64,000 nucleotides of DNA from Georgenia sp. TF02-10 (GCF_022759505.1 NZ_CP094289.1:558001-622000), one strand, 5' to 3'. Shown: positions 40,690 to 49,840, counted from the first letter of the stretch. Notes: generated by a model not told the origin, from the sequence alone. Made by a program: numbers and translations.

Positions 40690-41936
40690 GCGGCAGCGGC
40701 GGACCCGCTCCCGGCGGTGCGGGAGCCTCGGGCGGGGGTGCCGGACCGTCGAGCGGCGCCGGATCCTCTCGCGGGGGTGGTGCCGAACCCTCGCCCGGTC
40801 GGGCCGGACCGTCGAGCAGCGCCGCCGCGCTGGGCCTGATCACCTGGGACCGGACCGCGCCCAGCGGCGGGAACACCTACAACGCCGAGCTCGTGACCGC
40901 CCTGCGCGCGAGCGGCACCGACGTCGTCGTGCACGCCCTGCCGGGGCCCTGGCCGGACCCCGGCGCGGCCGACCTCGACGCTCTGGCCGCGGCGCTCGCC
41001 GCGCACCGGGCGAGCGTTGTCGACGGCATCGTCGGGTGCGCCGCCCCGGACCAGGTGGCCGCGGCGGTGCGGGCCGGGCGCTCGGTCGTCCTCCTCGTGC
41101 ACATGCCGCTCGCCACGGAGCGCGGCCTCGACCCAGCCGCCCGCACGCGCCGGGACCGGGCCGAGCGCCGGGGGGTGCGGGCCGCGACCGCCGTCGTGGC
41201 CACTTCCGCGACGGCGGCGGCGGACCTGGCCCGGCGGCACGGGCTCGGCACCGTGCACGTGGCCCGGCCGGGTGTCCGGCCGGCCGCGCCGGCCGGCGGC
41301 ACGGCGGGCACCGGCGGCCCGCCGCACCTCCTGGCGCTGGCGGCGCTGACCCCGACCAAGGATCAGCTGACCCTCGTCGCCGCCCTGGCCCGGGTGGCCG
41401 ACCGGCCGTGGACGGCGGCCCTGGTCGGCCCGGACGACGCCGACCCGGGCTACGCCGCGGCGGTCCGGGCGGCGGTCGACGCCGGCGGGCTCACCGGCCG
41501 GGTGGCCGTGCCCGGCCCCGCTACCGGGCCCGCGCTGGCGGCGCAGTGGGCCCGGGCCGACCTGCTGGTCCTGCCCTCCCGGGCGGAGACGTTCGGGTTG
41601 GTGGTGCTCGAGGCCCTGGCCCGCGGCGTGCCGGCGCTCGTCGGGGCCGGCACTGGCGCGGTGGAGGCGCTCCGCCTGGGCGCCGGGGACCGGGGGCTGC
41701 CCGGCGCCGCGGTGCCGCCGGGGGACCCGGCAGCGCTCGCCGCCACCCTCCGGAACTGGCTGGACTCGGCGGACCTGCGGGGCCGGTGGCGGGCGGCGGC
41801 GCTGGCCGCCCGGGAGGGCCTGCCCACCTGGGCCGGGACGGCCGCGGCGGTGCGGGAGGTGCTGGACCCACCGGGGCCGGCGGACCCGCCGCCGCCCGCC
41901 GGGCCCCCGCCGGTCAGGGACGCCGGACGGCGGTGA
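40686..41936 (+). CDS. Glycosyltransferase family 4 (GT-B fold)
   Basis: 416 aa. A G/S/P-rich start (about 1-40) precedes the fold: LGLITWDRTAPSGGNTYNAELVTALR (acceptor side), VVATSATAAADLARRHG, and the donor site SRAETFGLVVLEALARGVP with the ExxxxxxxE pattern. It would transfer a sugar from a nucleotide donor; the acceptor is unknown. Coupled to the PTPS-like gene by a 4-bp overlap. The last 23 bp overlap ribA-ribD convergently. Confidence 0.83.
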   Translation: MSGSGGPAPGGAGASGGGAGPSSGAGSSRGGGAEPSPGRAGPSSSAAALGLITWDRTAPSGGNTYNAELVTALRASGTDVVVHALPGPWPDPGAADLDALAAALAAHRASVVDGIVGCAAPDQVAAAVRAGRSVVLLVHMPLATERGLDPAARTRRDRAERRGVRAATAVVATSATAAADLARRHGLGTVHVARPGVRPAAPAGGTAGTGGPPHLLALAALTPTKDQLTLVAALARVADRPWTAALVGPDDADPGYAAAVRAAVDAGGLTGRVAVPGPATGPALAAQWARADLLVLPSRAETFGLVVLEALARGVPALVGAGTGAVEALRLGAGDRGLPGAAVPPGDPAALAATLRNWLDSADLRGRWRAAALAAREGLPTWAGTAAAVREVLDPPGPADPPPPAGPPPVRDAGRR

Positions 41937-43278
41937 GGTCGAACTCGGTGCACACGTCCGGGCCGAGCACGAACCGACGGGTCGGTGCGGTCAGCGCGTC
42001 GGCCATCCGGTCCGAGCCGGTGAACCGGATGCCCGGGACGCCGTCGCCGATGAGCACCGGCGCGATGGTGAGGAAGAGCCGGTCCAGCAGCCGGGCAGCG
42101 AGGAACTGGGAGACCGTCCGCCCGCCGCCCTCGACCAGCACCCGGCCGAGCCCGCGCGCGTGCAGCTCGCCGAGCACGTCGGCCGGGTCGAACCGGCCGG
42201 CGGTCAGCGGCAGCCGGACGACCTGCACGTGGGCCGCCGTCGCCGGCACGCCGGCGGCCGGGCCCAGGCACCAGAGGGTGGGGGCGGCGCCGTCGGTCAG
42301 CACCCGCGCGTCGGCCGGCACCCGGGCGGCTGGGTCGAGCACCACCCGGACCGGGTCGGCGCCGGGCACCGCCCGCACGGTCAGCCGCGGGTCGTCGGCG
42401 ACGACCGTGCCCGCGCCCACGACGACGGCGTCCACCAGGGCGCGCAGCCGGTGCAGGTGCTCGCGGTCGGCCGGGCCGGTGACGAACTCCGCGTCGCCGG
42501 TGCGGGCCGCGATGAACCCGTCGCTGCTCTGCCCCAGCTGGGCGATGGTGGCGGGCCGGCCGAGCGCGACGAGCGGGCCGTAGCGGTCCAGCAGCGCGGC
42601 GTCGTCGGGGGTGGGGGCGACGTCGGGCACCCGCCCGGCGACCAGCTCGCCCCACACCGGCGGGGCGGCGGCGTCGTGGCCCATCCGGTGCCGCTTGGTG
42701 GTCAGGTAGAACGAGTTCTCCGGCCGGTCCACCACCGGCAGGCGGTGCCGGGCGACCACCTCGATCCCCAGCTCGGCGAGCTTGGCCGCCTTGTCCGGGT
42801 TGGCCGACATCAGCCGGACCCGGCGCACGCCGAGGTCGTGCAGGATCTCGGCGGCCTCGTCGTAGGTGCGCGCGTCCGCCGGGTAGCCCAGCCGCAGGTT
42901 CGCGTCGACGGTGTCCACCCCGGCGTCCTGCAGGGCGTAGGCCTCGAGCTTGGCCAGCAGGCCGATCCCGCGGCCCTCGTGGCCGCGGAGATAGACCAGC
43001 GCGCCCCGCCCGGCGAGGCTGATCTCGTGCAGCGCGGCGTCGAGCTGCTCCCCGCAGTCGCAGCGGTAGGACCCGAGCGCGTCCCCGGTCAGGCACTCCG
43101 AGTGCACCCGGACCAGCGGGGCGAGGTCCTCCTCGGCGGCGACGTCGCCCATCACCAGCGCGACGTTGCCGAGCCCGCCGCCGCCGGCGTAGCCGTGCAT
43201 GACGAAGGTGCCGTGCTCGGTGGGCAGCGTGGTGGTGACGAGGCGGCGGGCGCCGGTCCGGGGTGGGGTCGCAGACAT
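41914..43278 (-). CDS. GTP cyclohydrolase II fused to a RibD-type pyrimidine reductase domain
   Basis: 454 aa. RibA domain (about 10-205): zinc cysteines C62, C73, C75 in ECLTGDALGSYRCDCG, then LRGHEGRGIGLL with the catalytic residues. Linker about 206-240. RibD-C domain (about 240-450): QSSDGFIAART, VDAVVVGAGTVVADDPRLT and RVLVEGGGRTVSQFL. RibA opens GTP to a diaminopyrimidine; the reductase reduces the ribose chain. No deaminase domain is present. The fusion order and the neighbouring PTPS/GT4/MDR genes suggest a side pathway rather than, or beside, riboflavin synthesis. Confidence 0.9.
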   Translation of the reverse strand: MSATPPRTGARRLVTTTLPTEHGTFVMHGYAGGGGLGNVALVMGDVAAEEDLAPLVRVHSECLTGDALGSYRCDCGEQLDAALHEISLAGRGALVYLRGHEGRGIGLLAKLEAYALQDAGVDTVDANLRLGYPADARTYDEAAEILHDLGVRRVRLMSANPDKAAKLAELGIEVVARHRLPVVDRPENSFYLTTKRHRMGHDAAAPPVWGELVAGRVPDVAPTPDDAALLDRYGPLVALGRPATIAQLGQSSDGFIAARTGDAEFVTGPADREHLHRLRALVDAVVVGAGTVVADDPRLTVRAVPGADPVRVVLDPAARVPADARVLTDGAAPTLWCLGPAAGVPATAAHVQVVRLPLTAGRFDPADVLGELHARGLGRVLVEGGGRTVSQFLAARLLDRLFLTIAPVLIGDGVPGIRFTGSDRMADALTAPTRRFVLGPDVCTEFDLTAVRRP

Positions 43279-43382
43279 GCCGCACACGATGGCACAGCGC
43301 CTGGGGGCCGGCACAGCGCCCGGTGGCCGGTGCAGCGGTCGACGGCGGCCGGCCGTGCGCCGTCGTCGGCCCAGGTCCGCCG

Positions 43383-44384
43383 TCAGCCCCGGCCGGTGCC
43401 CCCGGTCGCCGGTGCCGGCGCCCGGTCCTGCGGGAGCGGGCGGCGCCGCAGCAGGGCGGCGAGCAGGGCCCCGGAGACGTTGTGCCAGACCGAGAACACC
43501 GCGCCGGGCAGCGCGGCCAGCGGGCTGAAGTACTGGGCGGCGAGGCCGGCCGCGAGCCCGGAGTTCTGCATCCCGACCTCGACGGCGACCGTGCGTCGCA
43601 CCCGCTCGGGCTGGCGGGTCAGCGCGGCGAGGCCGTAGCCGAGCAGGTAGCCCAGGCAGTTGTGCAGCACGACGGCGGCGAGCACGAGCAGGCCCGCCTC
43701 GAGGACCTTGTCGGCGCTGCCGGCGACGACGGCGACCACCACGAGCGCGATGGCGACCACGGAGACCCACGGCAGCACCGGCAGCGCCCGGGTGACCAGG
43801 CGGGGCAGGGCGAGCCGGACCACCAGGCCCGCCGCGACCGGCAGCAGCACGATGGTGGCGATGGTCCGGGCCATGCCGGCCCCGTCCACCGGCAGGTAGG
43901 TCCCGGCGAGCCACAGCGTCAGCAGCGGGGTGACCAGCGGGGCCAGCAGGGTGGACACCGACGTCATCGTCACCGACAGCGCGGTGTCTCCCTTGGCCAG
44001 GTAGGTCACGACGTTGGAGGCGGTCCCGCCGGGGGCGCAGCCGACCAGGATCACGCCGGCAGCCAGGTCCGGCGGCAGCCGCAGCGCCCACGCCAGGGCC
44101 AGGCCGAGCAGCGGCATGACCGAGAACTGCGCGACGACGCCGATGAGCACGGGCAGCGGCCGGGTGACGACGAGCCGGAAGTCCGGCAGGGTCAGGGTCA
44201 GGCCCATCCCGAACATGATGACGCCGAGCAGCGGGTTGACCCACGCCGACAGCCCGGTGAACGTCCCGGGGGTGAGGAAGGCGACGGCGGCCGCGGCCAG
44301 GATGAGCAGGGGGAAGACGGTCACCGCCACGTGGGCGCTGCGGTCCTCGGCGGAGCGGTCGGTCGGCGTCGTCGTCGTGCCCAT
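43383..44384 (-). CDS. Bile acid:sodium symporter (BASS) family transporter
   Basis: 333 aa with 9-10 membrane helices. VIMFGMGLTLT, GCAPGGTASNVVTYLAKGD (the sodium-site loop) and EVGMQNSGLAAGLA are the BASS signatures. Members move bile acids, keto acids or other organic anions with Na+. Substrate unknown. The gene lies about 100 bp upstream of ribA-ribD in the transcription direction and may be co-transcribed. Confidence 0.9.
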   Translation of the reverse strand: MGTTTTPTDRSAEDRSAHVAVTVFPLLILAAAAVAFLTPGTFTGLSAWVNPLLGVIMFGMGLTLTLPDFRLVVTRPLPVLIGVVAQFSVMPLLGLALAWALRLPPDLAAGVILVGCAPGGTASNVVTYLAKGDTALSVTMTSVSTLLAPLVTPLLTLWLAGTYLPVDGAGMARTIATIVLLPVAAGLVVRLALPRLVTRALPVLPWVSVVAIALVVVAVVAGSADKVLEAGLLVLAAVVLHNCLGYLLGYGLAALTRQPERVRRTVAVEVGMQNSGLAAGLAAQYFSPLAALPGAVFSVWHNVSGALLAALLRRRPLPQDRAPAPATGGTGRG

Positions 44385-44470
44385 GGCCGGCCATGGTGCA
44401 CCCGCGCCCGGCTTCCGGACGAGCCAGATCAGCAGGTGGACCGAGCGGTCGGGCCGGGGCCGGTCCGACC

Positions 44471-44563
44471 GCCGTCGGGCAGGCCGCTGGCGGGTCCGAC
44501 CGCTGTCGGGCAGGCCGCTGGCTGGTCCAGCCGCCGTCGGGCACGCCGCTGGCCGGTCCGGAC
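44471..44563 (+). repeat. 31-bp tandem repeat, three copies
   Basis: Units begin GCYGTCGGGCAGGCCGCTGG at 44471, 44502 and 44533 (the third with CAC for CAG) and keep a 31-bp period. They fill the 216-bp gap between two minus-strand genes. No coding potential is seen. Confidence 0.8.
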
Positions 44564-44600
44564 GGGCCCGTCCCGGTCGGGCCCCCCGGCCCGCCCGCAG

Positions 44601-45335
44601 TCAGTCCCGGGCGTACCGCTCGACGAAGCTGCGCACCACCCGGTGGACGTCCCCGACGACGACGGCGCTCATCTCCCGCTCGACCTCCTCCTGCTGGGCC
44701 GGGTCGTAGTAGCCGGCGTCGCGGTAGATCCGTACCCGCTCCAGCAGGCCCGGGACGTCCAGCTCGGGGTGGAACTGGGTGCCGTAGAGGTTGGTCTTGA
44801 CCCGGAACATCTGGACCGGGCAGGTGGCGGAGCGGGCCAGCAGGACGGCGTGCCCCGGCAGCCGGCTGCACGCCTCCTTGTGGCCGACGAAGGCGCGGAA
44901 GGTCGCCGGCATGCCGGCGAGCAGGGGGTCGCTGACGCCCGCCTCGGTCAGCTCGATGACCGGGGCGGAGATCGGCTCGGCGTAGGTGCCGTCGATGGAG
45001 GCGCCCTGGTGCCGGCCCAGGGTCCCGATGCCGTAGCAGGCGCCGAGGAAGGGGAAGTCGACGTCGACCACCTGGTCCAGCAGCCCGCCGAGCTCGGTCT
45101 CGACCCGCAGCTGGGTGTCGCTCTTGTGCTCGTGGGGGATGGAGCCGGTGAACGGGCTGCCGCCGACGATGATCCCGGAGTACCGGCTCAGGTCGACGTC
45201 GGGCAGCGGCTGGGAGTCCAGCCGGACCCGGACCAGGTCGCGCTCGTCGAGGCCGCCGCAGCGCAGGAACGCCTCGTACTCGCTGTCGGCGGCGGCGTCC
45301 TCGGGCCGGGAGGCCAGCAGGAGGAACGGTTTCAC
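44601..45335 (-). CDS. Class I glutamine amidotransferase-like protein
   Basis: 244 aa, GMP-synthase-like GATase. The nucleophile elbow GACYGIG holds C100; GTQFHPELD holds H189 and E191, completing the triad. GIIVGGSPFTGS near residues 54-65 is typical of stand-alone GATase1 proteins (YdjZ/GuaA-like). It would free ammonia from glutamine for an unknown acceptor. No synthetase partner is adjacent. Confidence 0.87.
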   Translation of the reverse strand: MKPFLLLASRPEDAAADSEYEAFLRCGGLDERDLVRVRLDSQPLPDVDLSRYSGIIVGGSPFTGSIPHEHKSDTQLRVETELGGLLDQVVDVDFPFLGACYGIGTLGRHQGASIDGTYAEPISAPVIELTEAGVSDPLLAGMPATFRAFVGHKEACSRLPGHAVLLARSATCPVQMFRVKTNLYGTQFHPELDVPGLLERVRIYRDAGYYDPAQQEEVEREMSAVVVGDVHRVVRSFVERYARD

Positions 45336-45393
45336 CCTTTGAGGGTAACCGGGCTTCGACGGTAACCGGGCGCGAGCCCGCGTTGGCTCAGGC

Positions 45394-46002
45394 TCAGGCG
45401 GCGTCGTCCACCGGCTGGCAGCCCTCGGGCGCGACCAGCGGCGCCGCCGGGTCGAGCTGGTCGACCTGCTCCTGGCTGAGCATGCCCTGGTGACCGGCGC
45501 CGAGGACGACGTCGACGGACTCGTCCTCGCGGGCGCTGTCGAGGGTGACGACGGCGTCCGGGAAGACCCGTGCCACCGAGTAGGCGGCGGTCACCCCCGC
45601 CGGTCCGGTGACAATCTGGACCGTGCCCGGGTAGCTCCCATCGGGCCAGTTGGCGGTCTGGTTGACGACCACGCCGAGGGCGGTCAGGGCGTTGCCGGTG
45701 TCGCCCGCGAGCCCGGGCCGGTCGGTGCCGTTGTAGACGTTAGCGGTGACCGAGGCCAGCTCGACCGGCACGGCGTCCGGCGGCGGGCAGGGCTGGACGG
45801 CCGCCGTCGTCTCCTCCTCCTCCGCCGAGAACTCCCGGCTGAACGGCGCCGGCAGCAGGCCCGTCCACATGGCGAGGGCGACCAGCCCGACCACGAGAAG
45901 CACGGTGACCAGCCCGCCGAGGATCACCGTCTGCCGCTGCTGGAGCCGACGGCGCCGGGCCGCCCGGCGCTGGGCGGCGTCGTCGGTGGAGGTCGCGCTC
46001 AC
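45394..46002 (-). CDS. LytR_C-domain membrane-anchored protein
   Basis: 202 aa. A basic cytoplasmic start ([13 protein letters not shown]), one membrane helix (about 27-50), an E/T-rich spacer, and a LytR_C domain (about 85-180) with VTANVYNGTDRPGLAGDTGNAL. LytR_C domains accompany LytR-CpsA-Psr glycopolymer ligases; this protein carries only the C-terminal module. GTG lies 6 nt after a TACCGT -10. Next to cell-wall hydrolase genes. Confidence 0.85.
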   Translation of the reverse strand: MSATSTDDAAQRRAARRRRLQQRQTVILGGLVTVLLVVGLVALAMWTGLLPAPFSREFSAEEEETTAAVQPCPPPDAVPVELASVTANVYNGTDRPGLAGDTGNALTALGVVVNQTANWPDGSYPGTVQIVTGPAGVTAAYSVARVFPDAVVTLDSAREDESVDVVLGAGHQGMLSQEQVDQLDPAAPLVAPEGCQPVDDAA

Positions 46003-46021
46003 AGGCGAACGGTAACGGACG

Positions 46022-46345
46022 TCAGCCCGGCAGCCGGGGCTTGCCGTCGTCATCCAGCTCCAGGATTCGGGCGTGCAGGACGAGGCGCTGCTGCAGCGCG
46101 GCGCGCAGGGCGCGGTGCAGCCCGTCCTCCAGGTAGAGCGTCCCGCGCCAGGCGACCACGTGCGCGAAGAGGTCGCCGTAGAAGGTGGAGTCGGCGGAGA
46201 GCAGCGAGCGCAGGTCCAACTCGGACTTGGTCGTGACGAGCTGGTCCAGCCGAACCTGCCGCGGCGGCACTGCCGACCAGTCCTTCGGCGTGGTGAGCCC
46301 GTGGTCGGGGTAGGGGCGACCGTCGCCCACGGCTCGGAACATCAT
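46022..46345 (-). CDS. Small conserved protein often annotated as VapB-family antitoxin
   Basis: 107 aa. MMFRAVGDGRPYPDHGL, then PPRQVRLDQLVTTKSELDL, YGDLFAHVVAWRGTLYLEDGLHRALRAALQQR. I recognise this as a widely conserved actinobacterial protein labelled VapB-like by automatic annotation. No ribbon-helix-helix or AbrB fold is evident and no PIN toxin is nearby, so the antitoxin label is doubtful. ATG 6 nt after TACGAT (leaderless). It lies 19 bp upstream of the LytR_C gene, a pairing that looks like a functional unit. Confidence 0.8.
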   Translation of the reverse strand: MMFRAVGDGRPYPDHGLTTPKDWSAVPPRQVRLDQLVTTKSELDLRSLLSADSTFYGDLFAHVVAWRGTLYLEDGLHRALRAALQQRLVLHARILELDDDGKPRLPG

Positions 46346-46617
46346 GGTCCGATCGTAGGGCGGGCCGGTCGGCCCGGTCGGGACCCGGTGCGGTGGTTCG
46401 GCCGGTGGGCCGAGACCGCCGGGACCGACGATGGCGGGACCGCCGGCCGCCGGGACCACCGACGGCAGGACCGCCGACCGACGGCCCGTCCTGGGGGGAG
46501 AGGACGGGCCGCCGGGAGGGCGCCCGGCACGGGGTCGTGCCGGGCGGCATGGGGGGCGCCAGGGGCGCCCGGTCGGGCCCGCCGGGACCTGCCCGGCGAG
46601 CACGCTGAGCCGGCGGG

Positions 46618-47541
46618 TCAGCCGGTGACCCGGATGAAGGTCGGGTTGGACATGTAGATGGGGCTCTCGTACAGCGGCGTGCTGGGGTTGCGGGCGGCGA
46701 TGTGCTGGCCGTTGCCGGTGTAGATGCCCACGTGCCCGGGCGCCCAGATCAGGTCCCCGGGGCGGGCCTCGGCGGCGGAGACGACAACACCGGCGCCGCG
46801 CTGGGCGGAGGAGGTGCGCGGCAGGGAGATGCCGACCTGGGCGAAGACGTACTGGGTGAAGCCGGAGCAGTCGAACCCGCCCGGGCTGGACCCGCCGAGG
46901 ACGTAGGGGGTGCCGATGTACTGCCGGGCGATGTTCACGATGGCCGAGGCGGACGCCGACGCCGCCGGTGCGGGCGCCGGCGCCGGGGCCGCTGCCGGGG
47001 CGACGGCGGGGGCCCCGGCGGCGCTGACCTCGGTCGCGGCGGTCGCCCCGCCGGAGCCGGCAGCGGTGGCCGCGGTCTGGGCCGGCAGCGCTGCGCGCGC
47101 CTCGGTGCGGGACGCCCGCTGGGTGCTGCGCTCGACCACCGCGGTGCCGCGCTCGACCACTTGCGTGCTGCGCTCGACCGCCGGGGTGCTGCGCTCGACG
47201 ACGGGCTCGGGCGTCTCGACGACGACCGGGCGGGGGGCCCGGGCCTGGACCTCGTCGGCGACGGAGTCGGCCGACCACTGCGCGCCGGTCGGGGCGCTGA
47301 CGGTCGGGGTCGTGGCCAGCGCGGTCAGCGCCTCGGCGGTGGCGGTCGAGACGTCGACGTCGGGCAGGGCGGCGTGCTCGCCGGACGGTGCGGCGGCGGC
47401 CGACGTCGCCGCCGCCAGCACCAGGCCGGAGGAGGCCACCGCGGCGAACGTCCGGCGCGGACGCATGTTCTGGATGGCCAGCGACACCGGCGTCGACGGT
47501 CGGCCCGTCGCGCGGTGGCGGCCGCAGGTTGTGCTCGTCAC
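46618..47541 (-). CDS. Secreted NlpC/P60 endopeptidase under a c-di-AMP riboswitch
   Basis: 307 aa. An extended signal peptide (about 1-55) is followed by a low-complexity spacer with VVERST/VVERGT repeats and an A/P run (about 160-195). The NlpC/P60 domain (about 200-307) has GGFDCSGFTQYVF (catalytic Cys) and PGHVGIYTG (catalytic His). It cuts stem peptides of peptidoglycan. GTG start with GAGAGG 6 nt upstream. The leader carries a ydaO-type riboswitch, the usual control for such hydrolases in actinobacteria. Confidence 0.92.
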   Translation of the reverse strand: MTSTTCGRHRATGRPSTPVSLAIQNMRPRRTFAAVASSGLVLAAATSAAAAPSGEHAALPDVDVSTATAEALTALATTPTVSAPTGAQWSADSVADEVQARAPRPVVVETPEPVVERSTPAVERSTQVVERGTAVVERSTQRASRTEARAALPAQTAATAAGSGGATAATEVSAAGAPAVAPAAAPAPAPAPAASASASAIVNIARQYIGTPYVLGGSSPGGFDCSGFTQYVFAQVGISLPRTSSAQRGAGVVVSAAEARPGDLIWAPGHVGIYTGNGQHIAARNPSTPLYESPIYMSNPTFIRVTG

Positions 47542-47550
47542 GATGTGCCT

Positions 47551-47735
47551 CTCTGGACCGCCGACGAGGTGAGCTGTCGGGTTCGGGCGAGACACCGCCC
47601 GGCACGGCCACCGAGGCGGCCGTGCTTAACCCCTAGGGCCCCACTGCGGTGGGACCCGGAAGACCGTGGGTCCCCCGTCCCTGCCGTTCACCCGCTCGCA
47701 CCTACCCCGGGCAGCGGCAGGGTTTGGCGTCTGCC
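47551..47735 (-). ncRNA. c-di-AMP (ydaO/yuaA) riboswitch upstream of the NlpC/P60 gene
   Basis: Read on the minus strand, the segment contains CGGCAGGGACGGGGGACCCA and, near its 3' end, GCCCGAACCCGACAGCT followed by CACCTCGTCGGC. Both are hallmark conserved blocks of the ydaO aptamer. A pairing CCCTGCCG/CGGCAGGG brackets the 5' part. It ends about 10 nt before the start codon region. Ligand-bound ydaO RNAs generally switch the downstream gene off. Boundaries are approximate. Confidence 0.85.
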
Positions 47736-47861
47736 CGGAGTGCTCCACGGGAGGGTCGGGGAGCGAGCACGACAGTAGCGGACGGGAGGAACCCGTGTCA
47801 CGGTTTGGTAACGAAGTTGTGCACGGCGTGTCCTCGCCGGCCGGGCTGTGGATTCCCGGGC

Positions 47862-49076
47862 TCAGGCCTCGGCGCCGTGCGCGCCCAGCCAGGCGAGCGG
47901 CTCGGTGGTGTTGAGCTCCTCGTCCAGGTGGACCTCGAAGTGCAGGTGCGGGCCGGTGGACCGTCCGTTGTCGCCGACCTCGGCGATGACGTCGCCGGCC
48001 CTGACCTCCTGGCCGACCTCCGCCTTCAGGCCGTCGCTGTACATGTGGTTGTACCAGGTCCAGACCTTCTGGCCGTCGACCTCGTGCTCGATGGTGATGA
48101 GCATCGAGGAGCGGCCGTCCTTGCCGGGACCCACGTAGGTCACCACGCCGTCGGCCGCCGCCCGCACCGGGGTGCCGAGCGGCGCCGCGAAGTCGGTGCC
48201 GGTGTGCATCCCGGCGATGGGGTAGCTGCGCTCGCCGTAGCCCGAGGTCTTCCGGTAGGTGCCCGCGGGCAGCGGCGTCACGACGGCGGGCCGCTCCGGC
48301 TCGGGCTCGACGGCGCCCGCGGCGGTCCCGCTGGCCCCGGTCAGCGCCTCGGGGGGCAGGGCCTGGCGGGCGTTCGCCCGGGACGCCTGCTGCAGCTGGG
48401 CCCGACCGTCCGCGCCCGGGTCGGCGAGCAGGCTGGTCGGCGCCGACGTCTTGAGCGCGGCGGCGCCGATGCCGGCGTCGAGCGTGGCGAGGACGCTGGG
48501 CTGCACCTCGACGACGGGTGCCGCGGCCGCTGCCTGTGCATCCTCGTGCTGGAGGCCGCCGGTGATGGGCCCGCCGATGGTGAGCAGGCCGAGCGCCCCG
48601 AGGGTCACCGCGCGGGCGGCGTGCAACCGGTGCGGCCTGCGGACGGGCCGCGCCGGGCGCGGGTCGCGCAGGTCCCGGCGGCGCACGCCGACGGGCAGGA
48701 CCTCGGTGGGCGTGGCGTCGGCGGGCGCGGTCTCGCCCAGCTGCTCGCCTGCTTCCGCGTCGGTCACCGACTCCGCGGTGGCCGGTGTCGCGGGTGTCGC
48801 GCCGGCCGCCTTCTCCGCGTCGGCGGTGACCGGTTCCGCGCCGGCAGTCCCCGCCGCGCTCCCGTGATCGGGCCGGGCTGCGAGGGAGACAGCTGTGCCG
48901 GGCTCGGCCAGCAGATGCGAGGACTGCTGCGGGGCCGTAGCGTCCTCCCGGTCGGCTGGGAAGTCCTGTACCGCCGGGGGGTGCACCGACCACGTCACCG
49001 TCCGGCGGGCGCGCTCGGCCTCACGGATCTGGCGACGGGTCAGTGGTGCGCCCGCGGGCACAGCACTGCCTGGCAT
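47862..49076 (-). CDS. M23-family (LytM-like) peptidoglycan endopeptidase
   Basis: 404 aa. A long cytoplasmic/disordered start with RRQIREAERARR, a membrane helix near 155-178 (TLGALGLLTIGGPITGG), a spacer, then the M23 domain (about 265-400): GMHTGTDFAAPLGTPV supplies the first zinc His and Asp, and HLHFEVH the last His. It cleaves peptide cross-links outside the cell. GAGGAGG lies 7 nt before the ATG. Same strand as the NlpC gene but separated by about 320 bp with the riboswitch. Confidence 0.9.
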   Translation of the reverse strand: MPGSAVPAGAPLTRRQIREAERARRTVTWSVHPPAVQDFPADREDATAPQQSSHLLAEPGTAVSLAARPDHGSAAGTAGAEPVTADAEKAAGATPATPATAESVTDAEAGEQLGETAPADATPTEVLPVGVRRRDLRDPRPARPVRRPHRLHAARAVTLGALGLLTIGGPITGGLQHEDAQAAAAAPVVEVQPSVLATLDAGIGAAALKTSAPTSLLADPGADGRAQLQQASRANARQALPPEALTGASGTAAGAVEPEPERPAVVTPLPAGTYRKTSGYGERSYPIAGMHTGTDFAAPLGTPVRAAADGVVTYVGPGKDGRSSMLITIEHEVDGQKVWTWYNHMYSDGLKAEVGQEVRAGDVIAEVGDNGRSTGPHLHFEVHLDEELNTTEPLAWLGAHGAEA

Positions 49077-49633
49077 CAAGCAACCTCCTCGGATGGCCCC
49101 GCGGGGCCGACGGTCGGCACGACCGTCACGATCATCGGGTTCCGCGTGGTGGCCGTCCGCCACGCTGAATCATCACGGAACGATAACGACGGCGCCCGTC
49201 CCGGGTCCAGCCTGCTCCAGTGTGGCCCGCCTCACCTGCTGCTGCCCGACCCTGTGGATGGATGGCCGATGCTGGACGCACCTGTGCACGGCCGATGCTG
49301 GACGCCGCTCGGCGGCCACCTCAGCTGTACCCAACCCAACCGCGGCTGAACTACCTGCACGTATCCCAACTGCGCACGCACGCCGTTGGGCTGACGGGGA
49401 ACTTCGCAACTTCGGTTGGCAGGTCGCTACCGATCACAGCAGACGACGGGCTACAGCTGGCATGTGGACGTCGAGCGCTTCAGGCGGAGCCCGATCGGTC
49501 GGCGTCCAGGCCTCGCCGCCGGCGCTGCACAAGTCTGCGACCTGGCGCACTCCGCGCGCCGTGCTCCTGCCACTGCGACCCGACCATCCCCGAACTGGCT
49601 CGGCTGGCACCGTCCGGCGAGCGGCCTCCAGGA
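49077..49633. other. Intergenic stretch without recognisable genes
   Basis: No convincing frame. It contains a 16-bp direct repeat GGCCGATGCTGGACGC at 49264 and 49290 (26-bp spacing) and probably the promoter of the M23 gene near 49080-49190. GC falls slightly toward 49380-49470. Confidence 0.5.
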
Positions 49634-49840
49634 CTACGACCGTTCGTCTCCGCCGCGGTCATCGGAATTGCTACGCCAATGCTGGATCGCAGCCCTTGCC
49701 GAGTACCCGGCCAGGAGGACAAGCACGAGAGCCCATAGCCGAGGAAACGCGAAGGCCCGCACCAGCAGCTCGGCGATCAGAAGGAGGACTGCGGTGAAGG
49801 CGAGCTCGGCTGGGAGCTGTCGCATGGATGAGCGGTTCAT
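49634..49840 (-). CDS. Small two-helix membrane protein, hypothetical
   Basis: 68 aa. Two hydrophobic segments (AELAFTAVLLLIAELLV, then FPRLWALVLVLLAGYSA) and a charged tail WRSNSDDRGGDERS. This is a typical small membrane protein pattern. There is no clear ribosome site, and a second start at residue 6 is possible. The function is unknown and it may not be expressed. Confidence 0.45.
   Translation of the reverse strand: MNRSSMRQLPAELAFTAVLLLIAELLVRAFAFPRLWALVLVLLAGYSARAAIQHWRSNSDDRGGDERS

Noticed and set aside
46022-46345. Calling the VapB-like protein an antitoxin
   Set aside because: No PIN toxin nearby and no recognisable antitoxin DNA-binding fold. The label is reported only as a customary name.
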